A stretch of 64,000 nt of DNA from Saprospirales bacterium GYS_P2D. Its GTDB lineage: Bacteria; Bacteroidota; Bacteroidia; Chitinophagales; Saprospiraceae. The DNA is taken from contig WUUP01000010.1 in assembly GCA_009833045.1 (NCBI GenBank), positions 109,392 through 173,391 on the forward strand, read 5' to 3'. A program made the position numbers and the translations under genes. Below are positions 38,122 through 47,746 of the stretch, in pieces. The notes below the pieces were generated by a model. That model searched no databases, was not told the DNA's origin, and saw nothing but the letters and a program-made list of their open reading frames with translations. Numbering within the stretch: the stretch's first letter is position 1; the number at the start of each line of letters is the position of its first letter.

Positions 38122-38919
38122 TTAGCGCTTTAGATCTTGGTCTCTTGAGATGTTTTTGGAGATATATTTATATAGATTTTTAGACGCCTGATTCTCATTT
38201 AGTAATGCTATATGATTCTTGATCGTCTCTTTATCGTTTCTTATCGCAGGACCCGTCTGTACATCCCTTGGTGGCTCTCCATCTATGATCCGCTGAGTAG
38301 TCTCTTGCATGAGTGCATGTAGATACTCAAAGGGTAAGTTCTCTGATTGGCAGTATTGATAGGCCTGATGATACATATAGTTGACGAAGTTATTGACCCA
38401 TACTGCAGGCATATGTAGCTTGGAGCGGAGTGCATCAGGAGTCTCATATGCGTGATCAGAGATGATAGAGGCGATTTCTATTAGTTCTTCTGTAGTATCT
38501 ACACTATTGCTGCATATCAAAATCGGCACGTTTCGAAAATCAATATCTCGATCCTTCCTTACCGACTGCAGGGGATAAAAGGATCCATAATGACCATGAT
38601 CAGAGAGTAGAGTAGAGGGCATACTCCCAGAGCAATGGACTACTATAGCATCTTGATTTTCAATGACAGAATGAAGCAGCTGAGCGATAGATGAGATGAT
38701 AGTGTCTTTGACTGCGATCAGGTAGATATCTGCATAGGGATCAATTTGATCTATGTGATCCGTGATTTCTCCCGTTAAATATGATTTCAGATGGAGAGCA
38801 TTTTGGATCGTCCTATTATAGACTTGATAAAAGGGATGCCCAGCACGATGATAGTTGATACATAGCTGCGTTGCCATGTTACCAGCTCCGATTATCACGA
38901 TCTTCTTTAGGTGACTCAT
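38122..38919 (-). CDS. Rossmann-fold DUF2520 protein
   Basis: A 265-residue NADP-binding protein. The Rossmann glycine motif IVIIGAGNMATQL stands just after the chosen ATG (38919); an upstream in-frame ATG would add 22 residues that precede the fold. The midpart VVHCSGSMPSTLL and SFYPLQSVRKDRDIDF is characteristic of the Rossmann-like/DUF2520 family. The C-terminal helical domain has MPAVWVNNFVNYMYHQAY. The family is related to 6-phosphogluconate dehydrogenase and pyrroline carboxylate reductase; its reaction is not known. It is the first gene before the small protein and recQ. Confidence 0.82.
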   Translation of the reverse strand: MSHLKKIVIIGAGNMATQLCINYHRAGHPFYQVYNRTIQNALHLKSYLTGEITDHIDQIDPYADIYLIAVKDTIISSIAQLLHSVIENQDAIVVHCSGSMPSTLLSDHGHYGSFYPLQSVRKDRDIDFRNVPILICSNSVDTTEELIEIASIISDHAYETPDALRSKLHMPAVWVNNFVNYMYHQAYQYCQSENLPFEYLHALMQETTQRIIDGEPPRDVQTGPAIRNDKETIKNHIALLNENQASKNLYKYISKNISRDQDLKR

Positions 38920-38958
38920 ACCTTTGCAAGGATAGAAAATAACTTCTTGGCAAAAAAC

Positions 38959-38994
38959 AAAAGAGGCTTGAATCCTTTGATCCAAGCCTCTTTT
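38959..38994 (-). terminator. Strong bidirectional terminator
   Basis: The 12-base perfect stem AAAAGAGGCTTG (38959-38970) with CAAGCCTCTTTT (38983-38994) has T runs on both strands. It ends the leftward type IX cargo gene at 39045 and insulates the DUF2520 gene. Confidence 0.9.
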
Positions 38995-39044
38995 AATTTT
39001 ATATAAGGTTAGTTATTCCCTTAATACCAATTGTTGACTTTTTC

Positions 39045-39869
39045 TTATTCTACTTTTAGGACCTTCTCAGAGATAGTATTCGCTCCGTCTCTCACGTAGA
39101 ATATATACTGTCCTGCGTTAAGATTTTGAAGATCGATTTTATTGTCATTTTGAGTTAATGCTGTTTCCATCATTACTTTTCCTGACATGTTTACTATTGC
39201 GAGGGTAGTGTTTGTTTTATTCTGATTGATCATCACATAGTCAGTCGTTGGGTTAGGGCCGATCTGGATGTCAAGTGCACCTTCTAATTCATCACTCATT
39301 GATTTACTTAGATCGTGATATTCTTCTACTTCTTTCGTTCTGATGGTATTAGGAGCGATCCATTCTGCCATTTCTACGAATGCCGTAGCGTATGCATCAC
39401 TTTTGCCTTCTCTGGCCCATACTAAGTGTGCATCTGTATCATGATCTTGGATGTCGAATACTAAAGTTGCTACTGATGTCCATTCGCCAGCTACTGTCAC
39501 ACCACCTTTTTGCATGTCAGCGAGCTCGATAGTGAAGTTGACAAAACCCATGTTGTTGTCAAAGTTCAGCTGATTTACATCGTCAGCATTCACTGCTTCA
39601 AATTTTGAAACGACTTTGAGTTTATTATATGCCTCAGTAGAAAGAGATGATTTGCTGAGTCCGTTATTGAGTTGGATGGCAGATGTGTTGTAGTATGCTC
39701 TTAGGTTTTGAGTGCCGAGATTGAATGAACCACTTTTTGCTCTAATCTCTACATCTACATAAAGTCTCTCCATTGATACTTCTTCGTTAGCGAATCTGAT
39801 TTCTACGTCGCTTGCGAAACAAAAGTTCAAAACTAAAACTGCGAATAAGGTGGTTACTAAAGTCTTCAT
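39045..39869 (-). CDS. Type IX secretion cargo protein
   Basis: A 274-residue secreted protein. A signal peptide ends at FCFAS (about residue 19). A beta-rich domain similar in pattern to cohesin-like folds follows. The last 75 residues are a type A type IX secretion sorting domain: IGPNPTTDYVMI, LAIVNMSGKVM, IDLQNLNAGQYIFYV and the final SEKVLKVE. That domain directs the protein through the outer membrane, where it is cut and anchored or released. Function of the cargo part is unknown. It stands alone with a strong terminator. Confidence 0.88.
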   Translation of the reverse strand: MKTLVTTLFAVLVLNFCFASDVEIRFANEEVSMERLYVDVEIRAKSGSFNLGTQNLRAYYNTSAIQLNNGLSKSSLSTEAYNKLKVVSKFEAVNADDVNQLNFDNNMGFVNFTIELADMQKGGVTVAGEWTSVATLVFDIQDHDTDAHLVWAREGKSDAYATAFVEMAEWIAPNTIRTKEVEEYHDLSKSMSDELEGALDIQIGPNPTTDYVMINQNKTNTTLAIVNMSGKVMMETALTQNDNKIDLQNLNAGQYIFYVRDGANTISEKVLKVE

Positions 39870-40025
39870 AATAAGTTCAAATAAGTAAGGTTACATCTCT
39901 AAGACTATCAAGATAAGAGTGAACCACATTTTTGCTGTAGAGTATCTGTAGAACTGTCGGCTACTTTACGTTACCAGCTTGTGGTATATCTGTATACTCC
40001 TGGATTAGGGGCTTTTAGCGACGAA

Positions 40026-42833
40026 TTAAGCTTGTAATTTTCTTTTTTTACGTACGATGAGATTGAGCAGAATGCCGAAAAGCATCATCAAAGACCCTAT
40101 CCAAACCAAGTTTATACCTGGGCAGATATTCGCTTGGACGATTAGTATGTCGGATCTTGGCACATCATCAGCTATGAGCATCTCTATAGGCTTTTCTGAT
40201 CGCTCATCTCTCGCTACGGCAAATGTCATTTCCTCTGTCGTAGGATCGATATTAGAGAAACGGATATGAATGCCTGTTTTAGGATCATAATCTTTAATAC
40301 TGAATGGCTGTAGATCTTGTATAATGTAGAGGGGTTGTAGAGTCGTAGCATCTTGATTAGGAGCGATGATACTGACCTTAGCACCTATTGCTATATCGCC
40401 TTCTTTGGCTTCATAGTTTTTGTGCTCAGGGGAGCGATCAAAACCTAAAAGGCCGATGACGTATTCTCCATACTTGAAAGTCTCACCATTTTTAATGGTA
40501 TACATCTCATAGTCGAGTGCTGCTTCTTCTGTAAACAGATCATTAAAGGTCTCTTCACGGAGTTTGATCTTGATACCGAGATGATCGACTACTTCAGGAA
40601 ACTGAAATATTAATGCATCCTTGAGCCCTAAGCCAGGATAGGCTTCGTATTCTCTTTTTGTTCTCTTATCGGTGAGCTTTAGAGGTAGAGCGATCGTCAT
40701 ATCGTATTTTTCGATCTCACTATGCTTAGTAGCATCGAGCTCATAGTCATAGTCGATCTCACCGACCTCGACGATATAATTCTCTTCTTCAAATGTATCC
40801 CCTGGCTGCACTAAATGAGATAGATACTTCAGTGAGTCCTCGATCATCCGAGCCTGCTCGATGTCCTGCATATGTGGAGGAGGTGCTGCCTGAGTGAAAA
40901 CATCGTAAATAACATTATGCTCTGTACCCGGATTAAATGCTTCTATTTTAGTAAAATCGTTGCTATAGATAGCACTCGGATATGTGGTGAATTCATCCAA
41001 AGTGTTGTTGTTCTCATCTACCTTACGGAAATTCAATTGATACTTCCTGAGATTTCCGATCAGTGTGTCTCCAACATAGTTGATCCAATATTCAGAAGTG
41101 AAAAATGGCTCGTCTTCTATCAGGATGATAGCTTTATCAACTGAGTCCTCCGCCATGATATCACGCTGAGCAAAAGGGTTAGTAGAAATAGTTGACTGAT
41201 TAAGGCCTGTAAAAAGAATACCTAATGTCAATATTCCAAATCCAAGATGAGACAATGCCGCACCGGATTGCTTCATATTTCCTCTGATGTAGGTGATAAT
41301 GTAATCCATATTACCCACTATGGTGAATAAGCCAGTAAAAAGAAAAACTTGATGTTGCCAAGCGGGTGAATAAAGTTGAGAGTTGATAAGCACGAACAGC
41401 GCAATGGTAATAGCTAAAATAGCACCTATATGAGTGAAAAACTTCCTTTTATTCTCCAACCAGTTAAAACCTTTGTAGCGAAGCAGTATCGAAAAACCAC
41501 TCAGTGTGCCTATGAATATACCTATCCATATCTGAAATCTATTATGATGTTCGACTTGATCTTCGATCACTTTGCCTATGTAGTCAGGATTAAAAAGCTC
41601 AACGATCTTATTATACACAGGTAGCGATGTCGAAATCGTCATCAGCGCTCCAGAGAATAAGAGTACTAATGCTCCTATGAACATCCAAAACTCTCTACTG
41701 TATAATTCCTCTTCTTTTTCTTTGACAGGGATAGACGGCCTAGCACGATAGTACATGAACATCGACAGAATCACACCAAATAATATAAAACCAATCAGCT
41801 GTGCCTCCAGACCCATAGTCGTAAAGGCATGTACGGAAGTCTCACCGAGCACTCCACTACGAGTCAAGAAAGTAGAATATAACGTCAATAAAAACGCCAA
41901 TAGATAATAGACATAGGTGGACTTGAAAGAGTAGCCGGTATTATTAGCTATGAGGTTGGTGTGTAGTCCTGCGATGAGGATAAGCCAAGGTACGAGGGAT
42001 GAGTTTTCTACTGGATCCCAAGCCCAGTAACCACCAAATGTCAATGCCTCATAGGCCCACGCTGATCCCATGAGTATACCCAGACCAAAAATGAACGATG
42101 AAAACAAAGCCCACGGCTTTACAGCTCTCATGACTTCGTGATGGTCACGTTTAGCTAATCCCGCTATGGCATAGCAAAAAGGTATAGAGATTGAAGCGAA
42201 TCCTAAAAAGAGTACAGGAGGATGGATTGTCATCCAATAGTTTTGGAGTAGGGGATTGAGACCTGTCCCGGTTACTACACTTAGATAGTCAGCATTATTA
42301 AATATCGGAGCCTCAAATACGTCCCTGATAAGAGAAAAAGGGCTACTACCTATCTTTTCTTCATCACCTGTGAATGGTAAATAAAGTCCCAATAGCATAC
42401 TCCCAATGAATGCTTCGATCATCGAAAGTGTACTCATGACAGGTGATTCCCATTTCTTAGCTGTACGGATCAGGATAAACCCTAAGATGATATGCCAAAA
42501 CATCCATAGCATAAAGGAGCCTTCTTGATCTTCCCAAAAGGCAGCCAATAGATATTTATATGGGAGATTGTCGGCAACGGTGCGATAGACGTATATGTAT
42601 TCGTACATTTTATTGATCATAGCATAAAAAATTAAGGCTATGACGCTAAAGAATGATATACCATGTACAATAAAACCTACACGACCCAAACTGAGCCAAC
42701 CGCTACCAGGAGTCTTGCTATCTCGATAGTAGCTGTAAGCAGCGAATAAGGATGATACAAAACCTAATAAGATAAGGATATGGCCCAACTGTCCTACCCA
42801 CAGGTGCTCACCTATGTATTTTATTTCATCCAT
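40026..42833 (-). CDS. Cytochrome c heme lyase, CcmF/CcsA family
   Basis: A 935-residue membrane protein. The first 530 residues are a CcmF-like core of about 14 helices with the heme-handling WWD motif seen as FGGYWAWDPVENSSLVPWL. Residues about 540-905 form a large soluble loop, and one last helix lies at 910-928. The protein attaches heme to apocytochrome c on the outer face. It lies 23 bases downstream of ccmE on the same strand, so CcmE would deliver heme to it. The protein is longer than proteobacterial CcmF, mostly in the soluble part. Confidence 0.9.
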   Translation of the reverse strand: MDEIKYIGEHLWVGQLGHILILLGFVSSLFAAYSYYRDSKTPGSGWLSLGRVGFIVHGISFFSVIALIFYAMINKMYEYIYVYRTVADNLPYKYLLAAFWEDQEGSFMLWMFWHIILGFILIRTAKKWESPVMSTLSMIEAFIGSMLLGLYLPFTGDEEKIGSSPFSLIRDVFEAPIFNNADYLSVVTGTGLNPLLQNYWMTIHPPVLFLGFASISIPFCYAIAGLAKRDHHEVMRAVKPWALFSSFIFGLGILMGSAWAYEALTFGGYWAWDPVENSSLVPWLILIAGLHTNLIANNTGYSFKSTYVYYLLAFLLTLYSTFLTRSGVLGETSVHAFTTMGLEAQLIGFILFGVILSMFMYYRARPSIPVKEKEEELYSREFWMFIGALVLLFSGALMTISTSLPVYNKIVELFNPDYIGKVIEDQVEHHNRFQIWIGIFIGTLSGFSILLRYKGFNWLENKRKFFTHIGAILAITIALFVLINSQLYSPAWQHQVFLFTGLFTIVGNMDYIITYIRGNMKQSGAALSHLGFGILTLGILFTGLNQSTISTNPFAQRDIMAEDSVDKAIILIEDEPFFTSEYWINYVGDTLIGNLRKYQLNFRKVDENNNTLDEFTTYPSAIYSNDFTKIEAFNPGTEHNVIYDVFTQAAPPPHMQDIEQARMIEDSLKYLSHLVQPGDTFEEENYIVEVGEIDYDYELDATKHSEIEKYDMTIALPLKLTDKRTKREYEAYPGLGLKDALIFQFPEVVDHLGIKIKLREETFNDLFTEEAALDYEMYTIKNGETFKYGEYVIGLLGFDRSPEHKNYEAKEGDIAIGAKVSIIAPNQDATTLQPLYIIQDLQPFSIKDYDPKTGIHIRFSNIDPTTEEMTFAVARDERSEKPIEMLIADDVPRSDILIVQANICPGINLVWIGSLMMLFGILLNLIVRKKRKLQA

Positions 42834-42856
42834 TGATTCTTTACTTTATGTGATGC

Positions 42857-43255
42857 TTATCCTTCGTTACTTCTGAGTGCGAGTTCTTCGTCTTTGTACT
42901 TTGATGGACACTTCAGGAGTATTTCGCTGGCATAAAACTCATCCATCTCTGACATTTTACCTGTCACTACGATCTGCTCAGAGCGCTCAAAATCCTGTGG
43001 TTTAGGCTCATTGAGGACTACCTTTTTCTTATCACCGGATTGATCGATCATATAAAAGCTGAAAAAGTTAGGATTCTCCTCAGGATTGTACTCGATAGGA
43101 TCTGTCAGCGACAGATTCCCCACTACTTTAGCCTTAGAGCCACTGCTCTCTGCCATATCAAACGTAGAGTAAGAGCTTAAGTCTTTAGATGTGATGACTA
43201 AGGTCACGATGGCGGCGACGATCATCAATAAAGCGATTATATGTGTCTTTTTCAA
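42857..43255 (-). CDS. ccmE: CcmE heme chaperone, CxxxY variant
   Basis: A 132-residue membrane-anchored OB-fold protein. One N-terminal helix (about 5-23) is followed by the beta barrel with VVGNLSLTD, FSFYMIDQSG and IVVTGKM. The usual heme-binding HxxxY is replaced by C116-P-S-K-Y120, so heme would be held through Cys. CxxxY-type CcmE proteins are known from some delta-proteobacteria and archaea, in a reduced version of System I. It is followed directly by the CcmF-like lyase. Confidence 0.88.
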   Translation of the reverse strand: MKKTHIIALLMIVAAIVTLVITSKDLSSYSTFDMAESSGSKAKVVGNLSLTDPIEYNPEENPNFFSFYMIDQSGDKKKVVLNEPKPQDFERSEQIVVTGKMSEMDEFYASEILLKCPSKYKDEELALRSNEG

Positions 43256-43411
43256 TTTATTACTGCTTTAGCTTCGCAAATTTACGACAAATAAGCTCCC
43301 TTAACTGTTCAAGACAATTTCTTTAGACATAATTTAAACTGATGGGGCATTTACAATAAATGTGAACAAATCATCATATATATTCACCGATCAAATCGGC
43401 AATCAAAATAG

Positions 43412-44089
43412 ATGAAAAGACTCTCGAGCTTAGTAGATATCAAAGGAGTAAATATTCATAACGGGGATAAAGTCGTATTGCAAAATATTGACTTTAGCCT
43501 ATACGATGGTGAGTTTTGCTATGTGATAGGACGTACTGGTTCAGGCAAGTCCAGTTTTCTAAAGAGCCTGTATGCCATGACACGTATCTCTGGTGGATCA
43601 GCCACTATACTTGGCCAAAATTTATATCAATTAGGTGAAGTAGAGATTCCTTATTATAGACGAAAGTTAGGGATGGTTTTCCAAGATATTCGCTTATTAT
43701 CGAATAAGTCGGTGAGAGAAAATCTGGATTTTGTTTTACAGGCCACCGATTGGACGGATGAAGGTGAACGTACGATCAGAATCGATGAAGTCTTGCGACA
43801 AGTAGACATGTCTCCTAAAGTAGATCATGTTGTGACCGAGCTCTCAGGTGGGGAACAACAAAAAGTGGCTATCGCTCGGGCAATACTTAACAAACCTAAA
43901 CTGATTTTAGCAGATGAACCTACAGGAAATCTGGATCCTGAATCTTCTGAGATGATATTGCTCTTACTACGCCAGCTGGCAATAGACTATGGTGCATCAG
44001 TGATACTATCTACTCATGACCAGAATCTCCTACAGCGTTTTCCGTCTCGCTCTTATAGCTGTCGAGATGGGAGTATGACTGAGCTTTAG
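43412..44089 (+). CDS. ftsE: FtsE-like ABC transporter ATP-binding protein
   Basis: A 225-residue ABC ATPase closest to FtsE. Walker A GRTGSGKSS (40-48), the Q loop VFQDIRLL, the signature LSGGEQQ and Walker B LILADEPTGNLD are all present. The length and RRKLGMVFQDIRLL are typical of FtsE, which with FtsX controls peptidoglycan hydrolases at the division site. No ftsX lies next to it, as in many Bacteroidota. The last 80 bases overlap the 3' end of a convergent gene. Confidence 0.85.
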   Translation: MKRLSSLVDIKGVNIHNGDKVVLQNIDFSLYDGEFCYVIGRTGSGKSSFLKSLYAMTRISGGSATILGQNLYQLGEVEIPYYRRKLGMVFQDIRLLSNKSVRENLDFVLQATDWTDEGERTIRIDEVLRQVDMSPKVDHVVTELSGGEQQKVAIARAILNKPKLILADEPTGNLDPESSEMILLLLRQLAIDYGASVILSTHDQNLLQRFPSRSYSCRDGSMTEL

Positions 44090-44954
44090 GCAAGAGAACG
44101 ATGTTCTTTCTTCGCTCTATATACTTCTTCTTATCATACTCATAGCGTAGCAATAGCTCACCACTGATAGGGTTATTGACTACTTCTTTGATCATTAATT
44201 CGTAGGTATGTGACGTCAGATTGAGTCTTAGACCTGGGACGAAATTACCATTCCAGTAGGCCGCTAATGTACCATCTGCATAACTATCATCGATACTACC
44301 ATGTATCTGTATGCCATTAGTATCATAGCTGATCTGATTTGACATATTTATTCGTGGTACGATGACTTCTTTTTCGACTACAGCTATAGGCTTCTGGATT
44401 GGCGTATCTTGACTTTTAGTCGTTTTCTCTACTTGAGCTACTACCTCGTCGTCGGTATAGCTGATCCTACGGATTTTGAGGATTCCATTATCAGTAGTGA
44501 TTAACGCTTTGCGCTCTACACCAGACGTACCTACTTCTCCGACGCTCTCATATATGGCTTCTATTACTCCAGGTGTTGAGGTGTTATTGACCATTATGAG
44601 ACTGATATCTACTCTTGGGTAGGATCTACCGCTATAGTTTATTAAGAATGATTTCACCTTTTGTTTAGATCTTTTGCCAGTAGTACCTACAACTCCATCA
44701 TCGACGATAGCTCCATCATCAAAAATACTGTAAGGACCCGCAGTATAATCAGCTATTATACCATTCAGGGCAGCCTTTAGCTCTGATAGTACAGCTTGGT
44801 CTTTTGTGTTTTTAATCTCAGATTTAAGATCATTGATTCCAGTCAATAGGCTTTTATAGTCTTCTTCTATTAAGACACGAGCTGCCGACTCATGCTGTGC
44901 TTGCAAAGTACTTAAGCAGAGAAGGGCGATGATAATGCTATAGTATTTTTTCAT
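44010..44954 (-). CDS. Exported hypothetical protein
   Basis: A 314-residue protein with a signal peptide (IIALLCLSTLQAQ). It consists of a helical N-terminal part (about 25-70) and two beta-rich parts (about 95-165 and 205-285). I do not recognise a family. Its last 26 codons run antisense through the end of ftsE, an unusual 80-base overlap that suggests that an earlier stop was lost. It follows a lipoprotein gene by 4 bases, so the two probably act together in the periplasm or outer membrane. Confidence 0.7.
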   Translation of the reverse strand: MKKYYSIIIALLCLSTLQAQHESAARVLIEEDYKSLLTGINDLKSEIKNTKDQAVLSELKAALNGIIADYTAGPYSIFDDGAIVDDGVVGTTGKRSKQKVKSFLINYSGRSYPRVDISLIMVNNTSTPGVIEAIYESVGEVGTSGVERKALITTDNGILKIRRISYTDDEVVAQVEKTTKSQDTPIQKPIAVVEKEVIVPRINMSNQISYDTNGIQIHGSIDDSYADGTLAAYWNGNFVPGLRLNLTSHTYELMIKEVVNNPISGELLLRYEYDKKKYIERRKNIVLLPKAQSYSHLDSYKSETENAVGDSGHE

Positions 44955-44958
44955 GGTA

Positions 44959-45915
44959 CTACGTATTGACAGATTGAGGTGTGCTGGAGGTGCGGATAGA
45001 TCCGAGTAGCACCTGCCATTCTATGTTTTTTTTGCCCGTGAGGTCTATGGATTCGACCATCTCGGCGTGGAGTTCTACTTGCTTTTCTATTTGATCGCTA
45101 TAGAGTATCGTAGATTTCTTATATCCAGTGAATCGTTGATTTCCCTTTATTTTTGCTATTTTCTTAGGTAGCTCTGTAGATATATCCTGCCATGGAGAGA
45201 CCACTGATAGATTCTGATCCCAGGTCAGTTCTATTCCCTCATATCGGTCGAGATTAGCTAATCGTTCAAAGTAAGCCCGAGGACTTAGTGATATTGGCGA
45301 TGCTTGGGACTTATTTTGTATTTCAATCTGAGCGCCTCGCTCTATGAATAGATCTAAAGCATTTTGTATCAGAGAGGATACTATGGCTTTGTTCTGCTCA
45401 TTGGCGATGAGATTTTGTGCATCGACGAACTTCCAGAATTTGTCATGTGCTAATTCATATAGCATTTCATCTTCAAAAATTGGAGTCTGGGTATTATTGC
45501 TCATTGCTTTCTCTCGATCGAGATTCCAGCTGTCAAGTATTATTATGTTTTCTGACTGTGTGATGAGCTTGGATAGTACCAAATTGAGACTCTCTATATC
45601 AGTGAAATGTCGCTGAGTTACATTAGTTAGCATTCCATCTGAGAGATGATCACTATTAATAGCTAATAGCTCTGAGATCTCATATGCCTCTATTATATCA
45701 GAAATTCGGTCTGACTCTTCTTCTTCGAAATGCTGCTCACCTTCGATATCAATAGATAGTGTTTTGATAGCATATCCTTGGTTTATTAAGTGTTGAGCTA
45801 CAGCTGATTCATCATTGATAGATGAGGATATCAGATAGACCTGTTTTTGAGGCCCTTGTCTATTACAAGAAGCGAAAAATATGACCGCTAAAATATTTAC
45901 AACTATATATCTCAA
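44959..45915 (-). CDS. Lipoprotein of unknown function
   Basis: A 318-residue lipoprotein; the signal ends with lipobox FFASC (Cys at about 17). The first part alternates strands and helices (KQVYLISSS, AIKTLSIDIEG, ENIIILDSWNLD) like an alpha/beta fold. The C-terminal part is rich in strands and reads KNIEWQVLLGSIR at the end. No catalytic motif was recognised. It forms a two-gene unit with the downstream exported protein. The 128 bases upstream contain no other gene. Confidence 0.7.
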   Translation of the reverse strand: MRYIVVNILAVIFFASCNRQGPQKQVYLISSSINDESAVAQHLINQGYAIKTLSIDIEGEQHFEEEESDRISDIIEAYEISELLAINSDHLSDGMLTNVTQRHFTDIESLNLVLSKLITQSENIIILDSWNLDREKAMSNNTQTPIFEDEMLYELAHDKFWKFVDAQNLIANEQNKAIVSSLIQNALDLFIERGAQIEIQNKSQASPISLSPRAYFERLANLDRYEGIELTWDQNLSVVSPWQDISTELPKKIAKIKGNQRFTGYKKSTILYSDQIEKQVELHAEMVESIDLTGKKNIEWQVLLGSIRTSSTPQSVNT

Positions 45916-46043
45916 TACTTTGAATCTATTAGTTATTGATCCAAAGCTATTTATAATATATGGATTTTGCTAATATATAAAGCTGTATTATGATATTTTG
46001 TAATGTGTAATCTAAATAATGTCTTGATACACCAGTGTTAGGT

Positions 46044-46655
46044 CTAAAATGGTAGCGTGGTGACTTTTTCCCAAAAGATCTGTAGAATGTAGGGATCTAC
46101 CACCGATATGAAAATGACACCGTACAATGCACCCCATAGATGGCCTTGATGATCTATATGACCACGTTCTTTCATGGAGGCCCATTGGCTATAGCCAATA
46201 TATAAAATGGCAAAGATAATCGCAGGTACTGGTGGAAAGATGAACATCTGCCAAGGATCATACAGACAATATATCAAGACTATGGCCGAGGTGACACCAG
46301 AAGCCCCAAGACTTCTAAATGCACTATTATCTTGATGTTTCATATAGGTTCCGATATTTGACACGATGAGACCTAACATTACAAATATGCCGAAAAGAAC
46401 CAAAGCTGACACTTGCCCAAATCTATAAGTCAAGTACTGCTCTACAAAAGGTCCAAACTGATAAAAAACAAACATATTAATCAGTAGATGATTCATACTG
46501 CCATGTATCAGACCACCAGTGATCCACCGATAGTATTCTTTTTTCCTTTTCTCGATATAAGGATAGTGTACGAGTCGATCGAGCCATGAGCGATCATTCA
46601 GACACTTGTAGCTAATTAGAACACTGATCCCTATGAATATATAGCTCAGATACAT
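46044..46655 (-). CDS. Rhomboid family intramembrane protease
   Basis: A 203-residue rhomboid with about six helices. The catalytic serine is S119 in the LGASGVTSA motif and the histidine is H172 in HQGHLWGALYG. The helix 2 motif HGSMNHLLINM is also conserved. Rhomboids cut single-helix membrane proteins within the bilayer. The protein is short and has no extra cytosolic domain. It lies 110 bases after a DUF4252 gene, with a terminator between them, so it is its own unit. Confidence 0.93.
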   Translation of the reverse strand: MYLSYIFIGISVLISYKCLNDRSWLDRLVHYPYIEKRKKEYYRWITGGLIHGSMNHLLINMFVFYQFGPFVEQYLTYRFGQVSALVLFGIFVMLGLIVSNIGTYMKHQDNSAFRSLGASGVTSAIVLIYCLYDPWQMFIFPPVPAIIFAILYIGYSQWASMKERGHIDHQGHLWGALYGVIFISVVDPYILQIFWEKVTTLPF

Positions 46656-46708
46656 GGTTTGTCATTTTATTCTGGCTCAAAAATACCTCCTGTACAGATG
46701 ACACCATT

Positions 46709-46738
46709 AAAAAAGGGAGCCCAATGACTCCCTTTTTT
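46709..46738 (-). terminator. Terminator of the sigma factor operon
   Basis: An 11-base perfect stem, AAAAAAGGGAG (46709-46719) with CTCCCTTTTTT (46728-46738), with T runs on both strands. It ends the sigma/anti-sigma/DUF4252 operon. Confidence 0.9.
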
Positions 46739-46765
46739 GATATTCTGTAGTTTTTATAGCACTCT

Positions 46766-47281
46766 TTATCTGTGCTCATCCACTTTTTTGAGATGCTCAA
46801 AGCCATCTATACCTATACTATCAGTGAGCTTAGATAGGTCTTTGAGATTTACCACTCCATCCAGACGGATGAATACATTTTGATCTGTATCATGCACCAT
46901 TAGTAGGAGATTTTCTACGATATCAGATCCATCGCTTTTGTCTGTATAGAGATGTACCCGTTCGCTACCGTCCTTGACAGAGAGGAGCTCAGCCATATTT
47001 CCATTTTGGGCTATCGTGCGTGCCTGTTTGAATAGGTCATATTCTGCGTTATCCTCTTGGATATAGATTTTGAGACTATTGATTCCTTTGATCAGGTCCT
47101 TTACATTAGCATCATCCATCTCGATATCCATTGATGCGATCATTTTAAACATCTCTTTATTCACCGATACGATAGCGATGTCATCACGATCCTCGAGATC
47201 ACTAAAGAATGAACGCAGCGTCTGTGCATTAATACTGAGGCCGATAAATAGGGCCAATGTCAATGTGATTATCTTTTTCAT
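46766..47281 (-). CDS. DUF4252 exported protein
   Basis: A 171-residue protein with a signal peptide (LALFIGLSINAQ). It matches the DUF4252 pattern: a conserved MFKMIASM stretch, INSLKIYIQED, and a strand-rich core with SERVHLYTDKSDGSDIVENLLLMVHDTDQNVFIRLDGVVNL. DUF4252 proteins in Bacteroidota are often found beside ECF sigma factors, as here. It is the third gene of the sigma, anti-sigma, DUF4252 unit and may be part of its output or sensor; the function is unknown. Confidence 0.8.
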   Translation of the reverse strand: MKKIITLTLALFIGLSINAQTLRSFFSDLEDRDDIAIVSVNKEMFKMIASMDIEMDDANVKDLIKGINSLKIYIQEDNAEYDLFKQARTIAQNGNMAELLSVKDGSERVHLYTDKSDGSDIVENLLLMVHDTDQNVFIRLDGVVNLKDLSKLTDSIGIDGFEHLKKVDEHR

Positions 47282-47311
47282 TTATATTGTTGTTTTAGTC
47301 CGTTGTCGGAG

Positions 47312-47746
47312 TTAGTTAAGATTAAAAATTCTTGTTTTATCAAATTGCTCTAAACCTGCTTTCACAGTGAGCTCGCTTTTATCTACTGATCCATCGATCA
47401 TGGAGAGGGCAGCCAGCGTGACCTGTAGCGCCTCCTCAGGATCCTGTAGGTCCTGCTGCTGAGTCCTCGGAGACAGCTGTACGAATGCGATCGCCAGGAT
47501 GACCACTGAGGCTGCTATGCTCAGCAGTACTCTCCAGCTACGAGCTTTAGGCTTGACCTGTGGCATCTGTACTTCTTTTGCATAGCTATTAGCCCGCTCT
47601 GCGGCGAAGTAGCTAAAGAGAACATTCTCAGGAGAGTCGGGGAGTAGCCCTTTAGCATCATACTCTTGGATGAGTCTTTCCTCATCGAGAGTAGTCTCTC
47701 CGTCCCAGTATTTCTCCAGTAATTCGTTAATATTTACCTGTTTCAT
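47312..47746 (-). CDS. Anti-sigma factor-like membrane protein
   Basis: A 144-residue single-pass protein. A short cytosolic N-terminal domain (about 1-70, with LLEKYWDGETTLDEERLI, a common start of Bacteroidota anti-sigma proteins) precedes one membrane helix (about 72-90). The small periplasmic tail follows. It would hold the adjacent sigma factor at the membrane. No zinc motif is present. The ATG overlaps the sigma factor stop as ATGA, indicating balanced synthesis of the two. Confidence 0.75.
   Translation of the reverse strand: MKQVNINELLEKYWDGETTLDEERLIQEYDAKGLLPDSPENVLFSYFAAERANSYAKEVQMPQVKPKARSWRVLLSIAASVVILAIAFVQLSPRTQQQDLQDPEEALQVTLAALSMIDGSVDKSELTVKAGLEQFDKTRIFNLN

Noticed and set aside
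38919..38926. TACCTTTG as a rightward promoter
   Set aside because: It lies at the start of a leftward gene and no rightward gene follows before the strong terminator at 38959-38994.
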